37,492 bases of DNA, from NCBI GenBank assembly GCA_028825025.1, contig JAPKAX010000006.1:1-37492 (forward strand). The letters run 5' to 3'. The notes beneath the pieces were generated by a model, which saw nothing but the letters and a program-made list of their open reading frames with translations, had not been told where the DNA came from and did not search any database. Below, one piece after another: positions 1-8,729 of the stretch. A program made the translations under genes and the position numbers. Source of the stretch: Rhodospirillales bacterium. GTDB taxonomy: Bacteria; Pseudomonadota; Alphaproteobacteria; Rhodospirillales; Casp-alpha2. The stretch's first letter is position 1; every line of letters begins with the position of its first letter.

Positions 1-614
1 TTCAGCCACTGCTTACGCACTTTTACATTAATACATCAACATATATAATCAGAAATGTAAGTCATTACGATCCATCTTCAATATCACCTCTCATGTGTAT
101 CTGAGTATGATCATAATAATCCATAACACCACATGAGCCTCCCCCATGCTTCATCTCAGGTGACACACAAGACCACCTGAACAGCTAAAGCAGCATACTT
201 ATATACACAAATACTTTGTAGTATTATGTATGGCTCTCTGGAACTCTTTAACCACCTCAGATTCCATAAGACTCCATATTATCAAATGACACTGTATCGG
301 GCTTAAAACGACTCACAGAGAGTTCTCAGGTGTGCCGGATTGATGCCTGATAATGCTGGTGTGGGCTGGAGTGGATCAGGAAGAAGGGTAGTGCAAACGG
401 TAGTACATTTATGCCCCTTTACTATAAACTCATAACCTCCTAAGTTCCTGAAATAGCTGGATACCGGTGAGTAAATGGCACCTATGGAAGAAACACAACC
501 TTCTCTTGGGCACCAAAACGCTAAAAAGCATAGCGTGCTGAGCTTGAGTTTGGCTTCTGCGGCGAACCATCGCCTCAATGAGTTAAATATTTGCAAAATA
601 CGTGGGGAAATCTT

Positions 615-1253
615 ATGAAATTCGAAGCCCGAAAAAATCCAACATCCATTGAATTACACAAAGGCGACTTACCTGCCGGCCTCGACTTTGGCGACTGTGT
701 TGCTGTGGATACAGAAACTCAAGGCCTTAACCACAACCGCGACCGCTTGTGTGTGGCACAACTGTCTTCCGGAGATGGAGTTTGCCATTTAGTTCAGTTT
801 TCAGCAGATGGATATAAAGCGCCTCGTTTAGCAGCCTTAATGTCTGACCCTAAAATCACAAAGATTTTTCATTTTGCCCGCTTCGACGTAGTTATTTTGA
901 AAAAATATCTCGGCGTCGACATCAATTCCGTTTATTGTACAAAAATCGCCTCCCGGTTAATTCGGACGTACACAGACCATCACGGTTTAAAGCACGTAAC
1001 CAAAGAGCTTTTGAAAATTGATTTATCGAAAGAACAGCAATCATCCGATTGGGCAGCAGAAGACCTATCCGATGATCAGCTTAAATACGCCGCAATGGAT
1101 GTATTGAACCTGCATGCCTTAAAAGAACGCTTAGACATCATGCTGACCCGAGAAAACCGAATGGAACTGGCCCAATCGTGCTTTGATTTCCTAAGCACCC
1201 GCGGCCAGTTAGACGCTATGGGCTGGGGTGACATGGATATCTTTGCTCATTAA
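615..1253 (+). CDS. rnd: Ribonuclease D-like 3'-5' exonuclease
   Basis: DEDD-type exonuclease motifs in the translation (VAVDTETQGL; HFARFDVVILKKYL; KYAAMDVLNLHAL). The ORF track starts at a TTG (591); the ATG at 615 follows a GTGGGGA RBS-like stretch. Confidence 0.85.
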   Translation: MKFEARKNPTSIELHKGDLPAGLDFGDCVAVDTETQGLNHNRDRLCVAQLSSGDGVCHLVQFSADGYKAPRLAALMSDPKITKIFHFARFDVVILKKYLGVDINSVYCTKIASRLIRTYTDHHGLKHVTKELLKIDLSKEQQSSDWAAEDLSDDQLKYAAMDVLNLHALKERLDIMLTRENRMELAQSCFDFLSTRGQLDAMGWGDMDIFAH

Positions 1254-1412
1254 CGCCGACTTGCGGCATAAATAAGCGCAACAGATTGCCGTTAAGTAAC
1301 CGGTTTTATTGACCCTTTCCGGACTCCAGCGCATACTAACCTACAACGCGATAGATCTATGATTAATATTTTATTTCAGTGCTAATTGTGTGCAAAAGGA
1401 TTTAAGTTTTTT

Positions 1413-2414
1413 ATGACCACTTCAACGGCTTCGGATCAGATCCCTTTACTCTCCCAAACGGAAGGCGACGATTTAAGCTCGGCCCGCCGAGTTCTCGGGA
1501 TTGAAGCCAATGCATTACATAGCTTAGCCGCAAGTTTGGGCGAGAACTTTGTTTTAACCATTGATATTTTATCCAAAATCAAGGGCCGTGTGATTATTTC
1601 GGGCATGGGAAAAAGCGGCCACATAGCGAAAAAAATAGCCGCCACAATGGCATCAACAGGAACGCCTAGTTTTTATGTCCACCCCGGCGAAGCATCCCAT
1701 GGTGATTTAGGTATGATTACCAAAGACGATGCAGTTTTGGCTTTATCTAACTCTGGCGAAACAACAGAACTTGCCGATTTAATTGCCTACTGCAAACGTT
1801 TTGATATCCCTTTAATTTCTATGACATCACGCAAAAACAGCACTTTGGATACGGCCGCCACAATTTCCTTTGTTTTACCGCCCGCTCCGGAAGCTTGCCC
1901 CATGGGACTTGCCCCAACCACATCAACAACCCTGATGCTTGGGCTTGGCGATGCCATTGCGGTTGCTTTGTTGGAACGCAATAAGTTCTCGCCTTCTGAC
2001 TTTCAAACCTTTCACCCCGGCGGCAAATTGGGCCTTAAACTGCTTAAAGTCCGGGACTTGATGCATTCTGGTGATGAATTACCAACCGCCACCAGCGATA
2101 TGGACATGTCAGAAGCAATTCTGGTCATTTCAGCTAAAGGCTTTGGCTGTCTGGCTGTGGTCGATAGTGGAAATCATTTACAAGGTGTCATTACCGATGG
2201 TGATTTACGTCGCCATATGGGGCCCGATTTTTTGGCTAAAAAAACCGAAGATCTGATGACAGTCGGCGCTCAAACAATTGGCCCAGATGCTCTAGCCAGT
2301 GAAGCTGCGGCCCTTATGGATGTCAAAAGAATAACCAATTTGTTTGTTATCGAAAATAATAAGACCGTTGGGGTTTTACGTATCCACGACTGCCTGCGTG
2401 CAGGTGTCGTCTAA
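1413..2414 (+). CDS. kdsD: KpsF/GutQ family arabinose-5-phosphate isomerase (SIS + CBS domains)
   Basis: SIS domain (GRVIISGMGKSGHIAKKIAATMASTGTPSFYVHPGEASHGDLGM) and CBS repeats. Located immediately upstream of lptC. ATG at 1413 (MTTSTASD) preferred over 1386. Confidence 0.9.
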   Translation: MTTSTASDQIPLLSQTEGDDLSSARRVLGIEANALHSLAASLGENFVLTIDILSKIKGRVIISGMGKSGHIAKKIAATMASTGTPSFYVHPGEASHGDLGMITKDDAVLALSNSGETTELADLIAYCKRFDIPLISMTSRKNSTLDTAATISFVLPPAPEACPMGLAPTTSTTLMLGLGDAIAVALLERNKFSPSDFQTFHPGGKLGLKLLKVRDLMHSGDELPTATSDMDMSEAILVISAKGFGCLAVVDSGNHLQGVITDGDLRRHMGPDFLAKKTEDLMTVGAQTIGPDALASEAAALMDVKRITNLFVIENNKTVGVLRIHDCLRAGVV

Positions 2415-2416
2415 TA

Positions 2417-3109
2417 ATGGCGTCTATATCTCCTCATTTAAACCCACCAACCACCACCCCGACGCCCCGAGACCCCCGCCTAGGGCCGATTCCATTGCCC
2501 CGGCGCTTTACCCAAACCTATAGCCGTTTTGTATCGATGATGAAGTTCATCCTACCCGTTGCGGCATTGATTTTAATTTCGTTAGTTGTCTTGTGGCCCC
2601 ATTTGGCACCGGATGATCTGCGTTTTCGTATTGGATTTGCGGCCATTAAGGCCAGTGTTTCCAAAGACCCGAGCATGGTAAACCCGCGTTTTATTGGCAC
2701 TGATTCCGAAAACAAGCCGTATTCGATTACCGCTGATTTAGCCCGCAGCTTAGGTGAAACAGGGTCAAAAATAGAATTGGAAGTGCCAAAAGCCGATATC
2801 ACGCTTAATGACGGAACATGGCTGGTTCTGACGGCAAATACAGGCCTATTTGCCCATTTGAAAAATACTTTAAAGTTAGAAGGGATGGTTAATTTATTTC
2901 ACGATTCTGGGTACGAATTTCAAACCGAAAAAGCCGTCATTGATTTGGCGTCAGGGGTTGCATCCGGAAATATGCCCATTCAAGGTCAAGGTGACTTTGG
3001 CCTGCTAACAGCCGAAGGCTTTAAGCTGGTAGATAAAGGGAAAACCATCTATTTCACAGGTAAATCCAAATTAACTCTGCATCCAGGGGCTAGAAAGACA
3101 GTCAAATGA
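2417..3109 (+). CDS. lptC: LPS export ABC transporter periplasmic protein LptC
   Basis: Single N-terminal TM plus LptC-like region (NPRFIGTDSENKPYSITADLA); position between kdsD and lptA; 4-nt ATGA overlap with the next gene. Confidence 0.8.
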   Translation: MASISPHLNPPTTTPTPRDPRLGPIPLPRRFTQTYSRFVSMMKFILPVAALILISLVVLWPHLAPDDLRFRIGFAAIKASVSKDPSMVNPRFIGTDSENKPYSITADLARSLGETGSKIELEVPKADITLNDGTWLVLTANTGLFAHLKNTLKLEGMVNLFHDSGYEFQTEKAVIDLASGVASGNMPIQGQGDFGLLTAEGFKLVDKGKTIYFTGKSKLTLHPGARKTVK

Positions 3110-3912
3110 AACGTTGGGTATTCCTTATCATCGCAATTGCTATGGCCGTTAGCGCAATCCGTTTGGCACAAGCACAAAGCTTGAATTTTGGTTCTGGCGA
3201 TACGCCAATAGAGATCGATGCTGATAATGGTATTGAATGGCAACAAGATGGATTGGTTTTTGTCGCCCGTGGAAACGCCCGTGCAATCCGTGGAGACGTT
3301 AGTGTTTTAGCCGATGAATTGCGCGCCTACTATCGCCAGACGAATGATGGCTCAACCGAAATATGGCGATTAGATGCCATTGGAACCGTTCGGATAAAAT
3401 CAGCTGAAGGAACCGCATACGGCGACAAAGCTCTTTATGATGTTGATAATTCGATCCTAACAATTACCGGGAAAAACTTAAAACTAGTTTCTGGCGAAGA
3501 CTGGCTAACCGCTACCGATCAATTGGAATATTGGGAAACTAAACAAATGGCTGTGGCCCGTGGCAATGCAGCGGCAAAACGCGCAGATAAAAAATTAAAC
3601 GCCAATATATTGGCTGCCTATTTCCGTAAAAACAAAAAAGGTGAAACTGGAATTTATCGGATCGATGCCTTTGATGACGTCAAAATTAAAACCGCCAAAG
3701 ATGAAGCAACTTCTGATCGGGGCATTTATAATGTTGAAAGCGGTATAGCAACACTGACGGGGTCTGTTAGGATTATACGTGATAACAATGTCCTAAATGG
3801 GTGTAGCGCAGATGTGAACTTGAATACAGGTGTTAGTCGATTGCATAGTTGTGCAACGGGTAGCGGACGCGTAAAAGGGAGCTTCCGGCCAACAAAGAAG
3901 CCGCGCAAATAA
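3106..3912 (+). CDS. lptA: LptA/OstA-like LPS transport periplasmic protein
   Basis: Signal peptide and two OstA-like repeats (IEIDADNGIEWQQDGLVFVARGNARAIRGDVSVLADELRAYY; ANILAAYFRKNKKGETGIYRIDAFDDVKIKTAKDEATSDRGIYNVESGIATLTGSVRI). Confidence 0.85.
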   Translation: MKRWVFLIIAIAMAVSAIRLAQAQSLNFGSGDTPIEIDADNGIEWQQDGLVFVARGNARAIRGDVSVLADELRAYYRQTNDGSTEIWRLDAIGTVRIKSAEGTAYGDKALYDVDNSILTITGKNLKLVSGEDWLTATDQLEYWETKQMAVARGNAAAKRADKKLNANILAAYFRKNKKGETGIYRIDAFDDVKIKTAKDEATSDRGIYNVESGIATLTGSVRIIRDNNVLNGCSADVNLNTGVSRLHSCATGSGRVKGSFRPTKKPRK

Positions 3913-3972
3913 AAGATATTTCTGATATAATCAGGGTATAGCGTTGAAATTAACGAAAATGAGCAAGCCAAT

Positions 3973-4749
3973 ATGAACACCGAGCCTACAGAAAATGAAC
4001 CTGGACGGCCTGCGCTTGTCGCTAACAATCAGGGCTTGGTCGTCAATAATATAGGCAAACGGTTCAAAAAACGACCGGTTGTTCGTGGTGTTAGTATGGA
4101 ACTGCAACGCGGTGAAGTGGTTGGCTTGTTAGGTCCGAACGGGGCTGGAAAGACCACCTGTTTTTATATGATAACGGGGCTGATACCACCGGATCAAGGC
4201 TCGATTATACTGGATGGCAACGATATTTCAGATTTACCTATGTACCGCAGGGCGCGATTAGGGATTGGCTATTTGCCTCAAGAATCTTCTATTTTCAGAG
4301 GTTTGAGTGTTGAGCAAAACATTCGCGCCGTTTTGGAGGTTGTTGAAAAATCACGCGAACGCCGCGAAGCTATTTTGGAAGCCTTATTGGCTGAGTTTTC
4401 GATTACCCACTTACGCCGGACACCTGCTTTGGCCCTTTCAGGCGGTGAACGCCGCCGGGTTGAAATTGCGCGCGCCTTGGCATCTAACCCGCATTTCGTT
4501 CTATTGGATGAGCCTTTTGCCGGCATTGACCCCATTGCGGTTGGCGATATCCGTGATTTAGTTGCACACTTAAAAGACCGTGGAATTGGCGTTTTAATCA
4601 CTGATCATAATGTACGCGAAACATTGGACGTGATTGATCGGGCCTATATCATCCACGATGGATTGATGCTTATGGAAGGGGCGCCAAACGATATCGTCGG
4701 AAACGAAGATGTCAGGCGCGTGTATCTGGGTGACCGGTTTAGCCTTTAA
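3973..4749 (+). CDS. lptB: LPS export ABC transporter ATP-binding protein LptB
   Basis: Walker [10 protein letters not shown], signature [15 protein letters not shown], Walker [17 protein letters not shown]; LptB-typical sequence and synteny. Confidence 0.93.
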   Translation: MNTEPTENEPGRPALVANNQGLVVNNIGKRFKKRPVVRGVSMELQRGEVVGLLGPNGAGKTTCFYMITGLIPPDQGSIILDGNDISDLPMYRRARLGIGYLPQESSIFRGLSVEQNIRAVLEVVEKSRERREAILEALLAEFSITHLRRTPALALSGGERRRVEIARALASNPHFVLLDEPFAGIDPIAVGDIRDLVAHLKDRGIGVLITDHNVRETLDVIDRAYIIHDGLMLMEGAPNDIVGNEDVRRVYLGDRFSL

Positions 4750-4770
4750 CCTTCAGTCACTGGTATTCTC

Positions 4771-6315
4771 ATGGTACTAGGCCCCCGCTTAGATCAGCGC
4801 CAATCGCAGTCACTTGTCATGACGCCGCAATTGCAACAAGCTATCAAGCTTTTGCAAATGTCGAATATGGAGCTGACTGAATTTGTCGAGCAAGAGCTAG
4901 AGCAAAACCCGCTGCTTGAGCGCGACGAAGGTGATCGGCGTGACGAACCCCAAGTCGAGCAATCAGACACTCAACCCGACGATCCATCGATCTCGTCTTC
5001 TGAAGATCCCCCAGCCGCTCTAGAAGACATCGATTTCAGCCGCAACGATCAAGTAGAGATTCCCCAAGCTCAGGAATTAGATGCGGAACTCAACAATACT
5101 TTTACCACCGACAGCGGCAGCGACATTGAAGGCCCAGCCTTCGATCAGGCGGCGTTTCGGGAACCCGCGGGCTCTGGTGGTGGCGGTTTTGATGGCTTGT
5201 TACCTGACTTAGAACAAACGCTTTCAGAACAACTGACCTTGCGCGAACATTTAATGGCGCAAATTGGAATCGAAGTTGCCGATCCGATTGACAGGATTAT
5301 TGGCACGTACTTAATCGACCTTTTAGATGAAGCGGGTTATATCCGTGATGAGTTAGACAGTGTTGCTTTAAATTTGGGGTGCGAGATTGAGCGCGTTGAA
5401 GCAACCCTTGAAATTATGAAGCAGCTTGACCCGCCGGGTATCTTTGCCAGCGATTTGCGCGAATGTTTAACTTTACAGCTTAAAGATTTGGACCGGTTTG
5501 ATCCCTGCATGGAAGCCTTGGTTGAAAACCTTGAATTGCTAGCAAAACGTCATTTAACAGCGCTTATGGACGTTTGTAACGTCGATCAAGAAGATTTGGC
5601 GGATATGATTAATGAGCTAAAAGCGCTTAATCCAAAGCCCGCCACAGCCTTTGACCACTCCGTCAGTCAAGCGATCACCCCGGATGTTTTAATGCGCGCG
5701 AAACCGGGGGGAGGGTGGTTGATCGAGCTTAATTCAGACACCTTGCCGCGCGTTCTTGTCAACAACCACTATCATTCCCAAGTTGTTGGACGGACAAAGG
5801 GTCGCGAAGATAAATCTTACATTGCCGAACAATTTCAAACCGCAAACTGGTTGGTAAAATCGCTACACCAGCGCGCCACAACTATACTTAAAGTCGCCAC
5901 GGAACTGGTTATCCAACAAGACATGTTTTTTCGTTTGGGCGTTCAGCACCTAAAACCTTTAGTCCTTCGTGATATTGCAGAAGCCATTGAAATGCATGAG
6001 AGCACAGTTAGCCGGGTTACATCGAATAAATACATGGCAACACCGCGCGGCATATTCGAATTAAAATACTTCTTCACGTCTGCAATTGGCTCGACAATGG
6101 GTGGCGAAGCACACTCAGCAGAAGCGGTCCGGCATCGAATCAAAATGTTAATTGATGGAGAATTGCCGACAAAGATTCTTTCAGATGATAAATTAGTCGT
6201 TATTTTGAAATCTGAAGGCATGGATATTGCGCGCCGAACGGTTGCTAAATACCGCGAATCTATGAAATTGTCCTCGTCTGTGCAGCGCCGCCGCGATAAG
6301 GCAGCCCCTTCGTGA
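4771..6315 (+). CDS. rpoN: RNA polymerase sigma-54 factor
   Basis: N-terminal Q-rich region I (RQSQSLVMTPQLQQAIKLLQMSNMEL) and C-terminal RpoN box ARRTVAKYRESMKL. Confidence 0.95.
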   Translation: MVLGPRLDQRQSQSLVMTPQLQQAIKLLQMSNMELTEFVEQELEQNPLLERDEGDRRDEPQVEQSDTQPDDPSISSSEDPPAALEDIDFSRNDQVEIPQAQELDAELNNTFTTDSGSDIEGPAFDQAAFREPAGSGGGGFDGLLPDLEQTLSEQLTLREHLMAQIGIEVADPIDRIIGTYLIDLLDEAGYIRDELDSVALNLGCEIERVEATLEIMKQLDPPGIFASDLRECLTLQLKDLDRFDPCMEALVENLELLAKRHLTALMDVCNVDQEDLADMINELKALNPKPATAFDHSVSQAITPDVLMRAKPGGGWLIELNSDTLPRVLVNNHYHSQVVGRTKGREDKSYIAEQFQTANWLVKSLHQRATTILKVATELVIQQDMFFRLGVQHLKPLVLRDIAEAIEMHESTVSRVTSNKYMATPRGIFELKYFFTSAIGSTMGGEAHSAEAVRHRIKMLIDGELPTKILSDDKLVVILKSEGMDIARRTVAKYRESMKLSSSVQRRRDKAAPS

Positions 6316-6360
6316 TTTTATTTTCTTTTTCAAGATGGAAAATGTAAATAAACGGGTGTA

Positions 6361-6389
6361 TTGACAATACTTGGGTTGGGTTCTAATTT
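6361..6389 (+). promoter_or_regulatory. Putative sigma-70-type promoter upstream of the HPF gene (TTGACA-17 nt-TAATTT)
   Basis: TTGACA at 6361-6366, 17-nt spacer, TAATTT at 6384-6389. Located in the rpoN-HPF intergenic region. Confidence 0.35.
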
Positions 6390-6557
6390 TCCCGCCTTCC
6401 CAGATAATGGTCAAAATGCTTTGTTTTTTGAAAACGTTTGCTGGGTATACGGAGCCATTGGGCTCAGGAACACTAGGATCAGAACTCGAGAATTAAAATT
6501 CGAGGGTCATTTGATACCCGGCGTTTCCGACACGCAGAAACGGGACCACAAGTATAT

Positions 6558-7130
6558 ATGGAAATATCCGTTAAAGGTAAAAACATGGATGTTGGTGATG
6601 CGCTGAGCAGCCACGTTCAAGATCATTTAACCCCTGCCGTTGCAAAATATTTTGACCAAGCAATTGATGCCAGCGTGACATTTTCACGCGATGCTCATAA
6701 TTTTCGAGCCGATATTTCTGTGCATCCAGGCCCGCGTGGCTTGTTGATCCAAGGCAAAGGTGAAGATCGCGACGCGTATGGTGCCTTTGAAGGCGCGCTT
6801 ACGCGTATCGCAAAACAATTACGCCGCTACAAACGGCGCTTATCCGATCATCATAAAGCGACGGCAGCTGAAGACTATTTGCAAGCATTGCAATATGTGA
6901 TCGAGCCTGAACAAGAAGATTTGGAATACGAGCCAGATGGTCAACCCGCGATCATTGCCGAGATGGAAACCCATATCGCAACATTGACCGTAAGCGAAGC
7001 CGTTATGCGAATGGATTTAGCCGATGCACCTGTGGTAATGTTCCGTAACAGTGCGAACGGTGGCTTAAATGTCGTTTACAAGCGAACCGACGGTAATGTT
7101 GGTTGGATTGATCCGGCAAACATTGAATAA
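6558..7130 (+). CDS. hpf: Ribosome hibernation-promoting factor, long form (HPF/YfiA)
   Basis: N-terminal S30AE domain (MEISVKGKNMDVGDALSSHVQDHL) and C-terminal long-HPF domain (VMRMDLADAPVVMFRNSANGGLNVVYKRTDGNVGWIDP); between rpoN and ptsN. Confidence 0.92.
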   Translation: MEISVKGKNMDVGDALSSHVQDHLTPAVAKYFDQAIDASVTFSRDAHNFRADISVHPGPRGLLIQGKGEDRDAYGAFEGALTRIAKQLRRYKRRLSDHHKATAAEDYLQALQYVIEPEQEDLEYEPDGQPAIIAEMETHIATLTVSEAVMRMDLADAPVVMFRNSANGGLNVVYKRTDGNVGWIDPANIE

Positions 7131-7171
7131 TACGCACGCATGGACGTGTCTTAAGTGCTAAGGAAAATGCA

Positions 7172-7636
7172 ATGGAGATCAATGATCTCGTATCGCCAGA
7201 CGGCGTGCTCGCAAACTTACGTGTAACAAGTAAAAAACAAGCTATTCAAGAGCTTGCACGGCGGGCTGCGGATATTTCTGGGCAACCAGAACGCGCTGTA
7301 TTCGATGTGTTGATGGAGCGTGAGCGCCTTGGCACAACAGGGGTTGGTAATGGCATTGCGATTCCACATGGTAAATTAGAAAAAGTCGACCAGCTTTATG
7401 GAGTATTTGCACGGCTTGAATCGCCCATTGATTTTCAAGCGATTGATGATCAGCCGGTCGACTTGATCTTTTTGCTCCTGGCCCCTGAAACCGCGGGTGC
7501 GGACCATTTGAAAGCATTAGCGCGGGTGTCGCGTTTGTTGCGTGATATTCAGACTTGTGAGAAATTGCGCGGTACCAATACCATAGATGGTATATACGCA
7601 ATATTGACAGAAAGCATGGAAAGCCGAGCCGCTTAA
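7172..7636 (+). CDS. ptsN: PTS IIA-like nitrogen regulatory protein PtsN (EIIA-Ntr)
   Basis: EIIA phospho-His motif (RLGTTGVGNGIAIPHGKL); LIFLLLAPETAGADHLKALARVSRLLRD; synteny with rpoN-hpf. Confidence 0.92.
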   Translation: MEINDLVSPDGVLANLRVTSKKQAIQELARRAADISGQPERAVFDVLMERERLGTTGVGNGIAIPHGKLEKVDQLYGVFARLESPIDFQAIDDQPVDLIFLLLAPETAGADHLKALARVSRLLRDIQTCEKLRGTNTIDGIYAILTESMESRAA

Positions 7637-7658
7637 ATGGTTTTAGAATTTACGTCGC

Positions 7659-7889
7659 TTATTGAACGTAAACCGGGACCAGTTCATTTTCCAAAACCAA
7701 AGCCTTCGCATAATTGCGGTCTTCAACAAAAGCCAAATGTTGCCCATCGGCGGAATAGATGGCGTATCCGGCAATGCCGTCTTCATGCTCTGGTTTTAAA
7801 TAAGCAACGGATTCCGTACCCCAATTGGCAAAGTCTTGCGATGCCATGCTCAAATCATGAAAGCTTTCAGAGTTCATCGGGTATTCCAT
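7659..7889 (-). CDS. DUF1150 family small protein
   Basis: 76 aa ORF, SMASQDFANWGTESVAYLKPEHEDGIAGYAIYSADGQHLAFVEDRNYAKALVLENELVPVYVQ, resembling the alphaproteobacterial DUF1150 family; adjacent to hsp20 on the same strand. Confidence 0.75.
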   Translation of the reverse strand: MEYPMNSESFHDLSMASQDFANWGTESVAYLKPEHEDGIAGYAIYSADGQHLAFVEDRNYAKALVLENELVPVYVQ

Positions 7890-8004
7890 CTTTAAGTATT
7901 TTTCGATATATGCTCTCGTTTTGAACGAGCCTAGTATATATGTAATTAATCACGGTCTTTACCACCTTTTAAATGTTGCCCTAACCAACGTCAGAAGCGT
8001 AGCA

Positions 8005-8463
8005 CTAGCCTACGTCTATTGTTGTTGGACGCTTTTTCTTTTTGTCAGGCGCTGCATTTTCAATTTTGATTGTCCGAACATCTGGTTCAGGAACAATCCG
8101 TTCTAAATCCACATGCAAAAGACCGTTATCCATACCGGCACCGGTAACTTCAATGCCTTCAGCCAAAACGAAACTGCGTTGAAATTGGCGGGCAGCAATG
8201 CCGCGGTGAATGAACACCCTATGCGAATCATCATCGGCGTTTTGCCCGCGGACAACCAACTCGTTGTCTTCAACGGTAACGCTTAATTCAGCCATAGTAA
8301 AACCGGCAACAGCTAAAGTAATCCGCAAGCCGTATTCGCTGGTTTGTTCAATATTGTAAGGTGGATATCCTTCAGCAGAGGCCTTCGATGCGCGGTCTAA
8401 AACCCGTTCGAAATTTTCAAAACCTAGCAGTAAGGGACTGTTGAATGCAGACATGCGTGGCAT
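8005..8463 (-). CDS. Hsp20/alpha-crystallin family small heat shock protein (IbpA-like)
   Basis: Alpha-crystallin domain (PPYNIEQTSEYGLRITLAVAGFTMAELSVTVEDNELVVRG...FIHRGIAARQFQRSFVLAEGIEVTGAGMDNGLLHVDL). Confidence 0.93.
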   Translation of the reverse strand: MPRMSAFNSPLLLGFENFERVLDRASKASAEGYPPYNIEQTSEYGLRITLAVAGFTMAELSVTVEDNELVVRGQNADDDSHRVFIHRGIAARQFQRSFVLAEGIEVTGAGMDNGLLHVDLERIVPEPDVRTIKIENAAPDKKKKRPTTIDVG

Positions 8464-8560
8464 TGCGCGTGCTCCTCCGTTTTGAGCGAGTACTTATGTG
8501 GGGCCCACAATTGGCACCCCATCCGGCTTATTAAATCAAAAAACCCGATTTCACTTGTAA
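8464..8560 (-). promoter_or_regulatory. Candidate ROSE-like RNA thermometer in the hsp20 5' leader
   Basis: Minus-strand leader ...TGGGGTGCCAATTGTGGGCCCCACATAAGTACTCGCTCAAAACGGAGGAGCACGCGCAATG. It has a UCGCU motif (fits the ROSE U(U/C)GCU consensus) just upstream of the GGAGGA Shine-Dalgarno and able to pair with it, plus a TGGGG/CCCCA stem further 5'. Confidence 0.5.
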
Positions 8561-8729
8561 ATTTGGCGTAAAATACCGAACTGTCAATAGGAGTCAACAT
8601 TGATCCTTTTCCTTCTATAAAAAAATCAATAAAGCCGGTGCACTAACACCCTATTAATACTTATTTGCTCTAATCAAACTCGGCCGACTTGAAGCCCGTG
8701 TGGGTTCAGAATATCAATCATATTAACAG

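Noticed and set aside
303-596. 97-aa minus-strand ORF upstream of rnd
   Set aside because: No recognisable domain, unconvincing composition and no RBS; most likely a chance ORF.
4278-4601. ORFs on both strands inside lptB (4278-4601 minus, 4307-4561 plus)
   Set aside because: Alternative frames fully inside a confidently assigned gene.
7242-7601. 119-aa ORF antisense to ptsN
   Set aside because: Antisense shadow of a conserved gene; sequence has no domain-like features.
7637-7924. 95-aa + strand ORF after ptsN
   Set aside because: Antisense to the DUF1150 gene; low-quality sequence.
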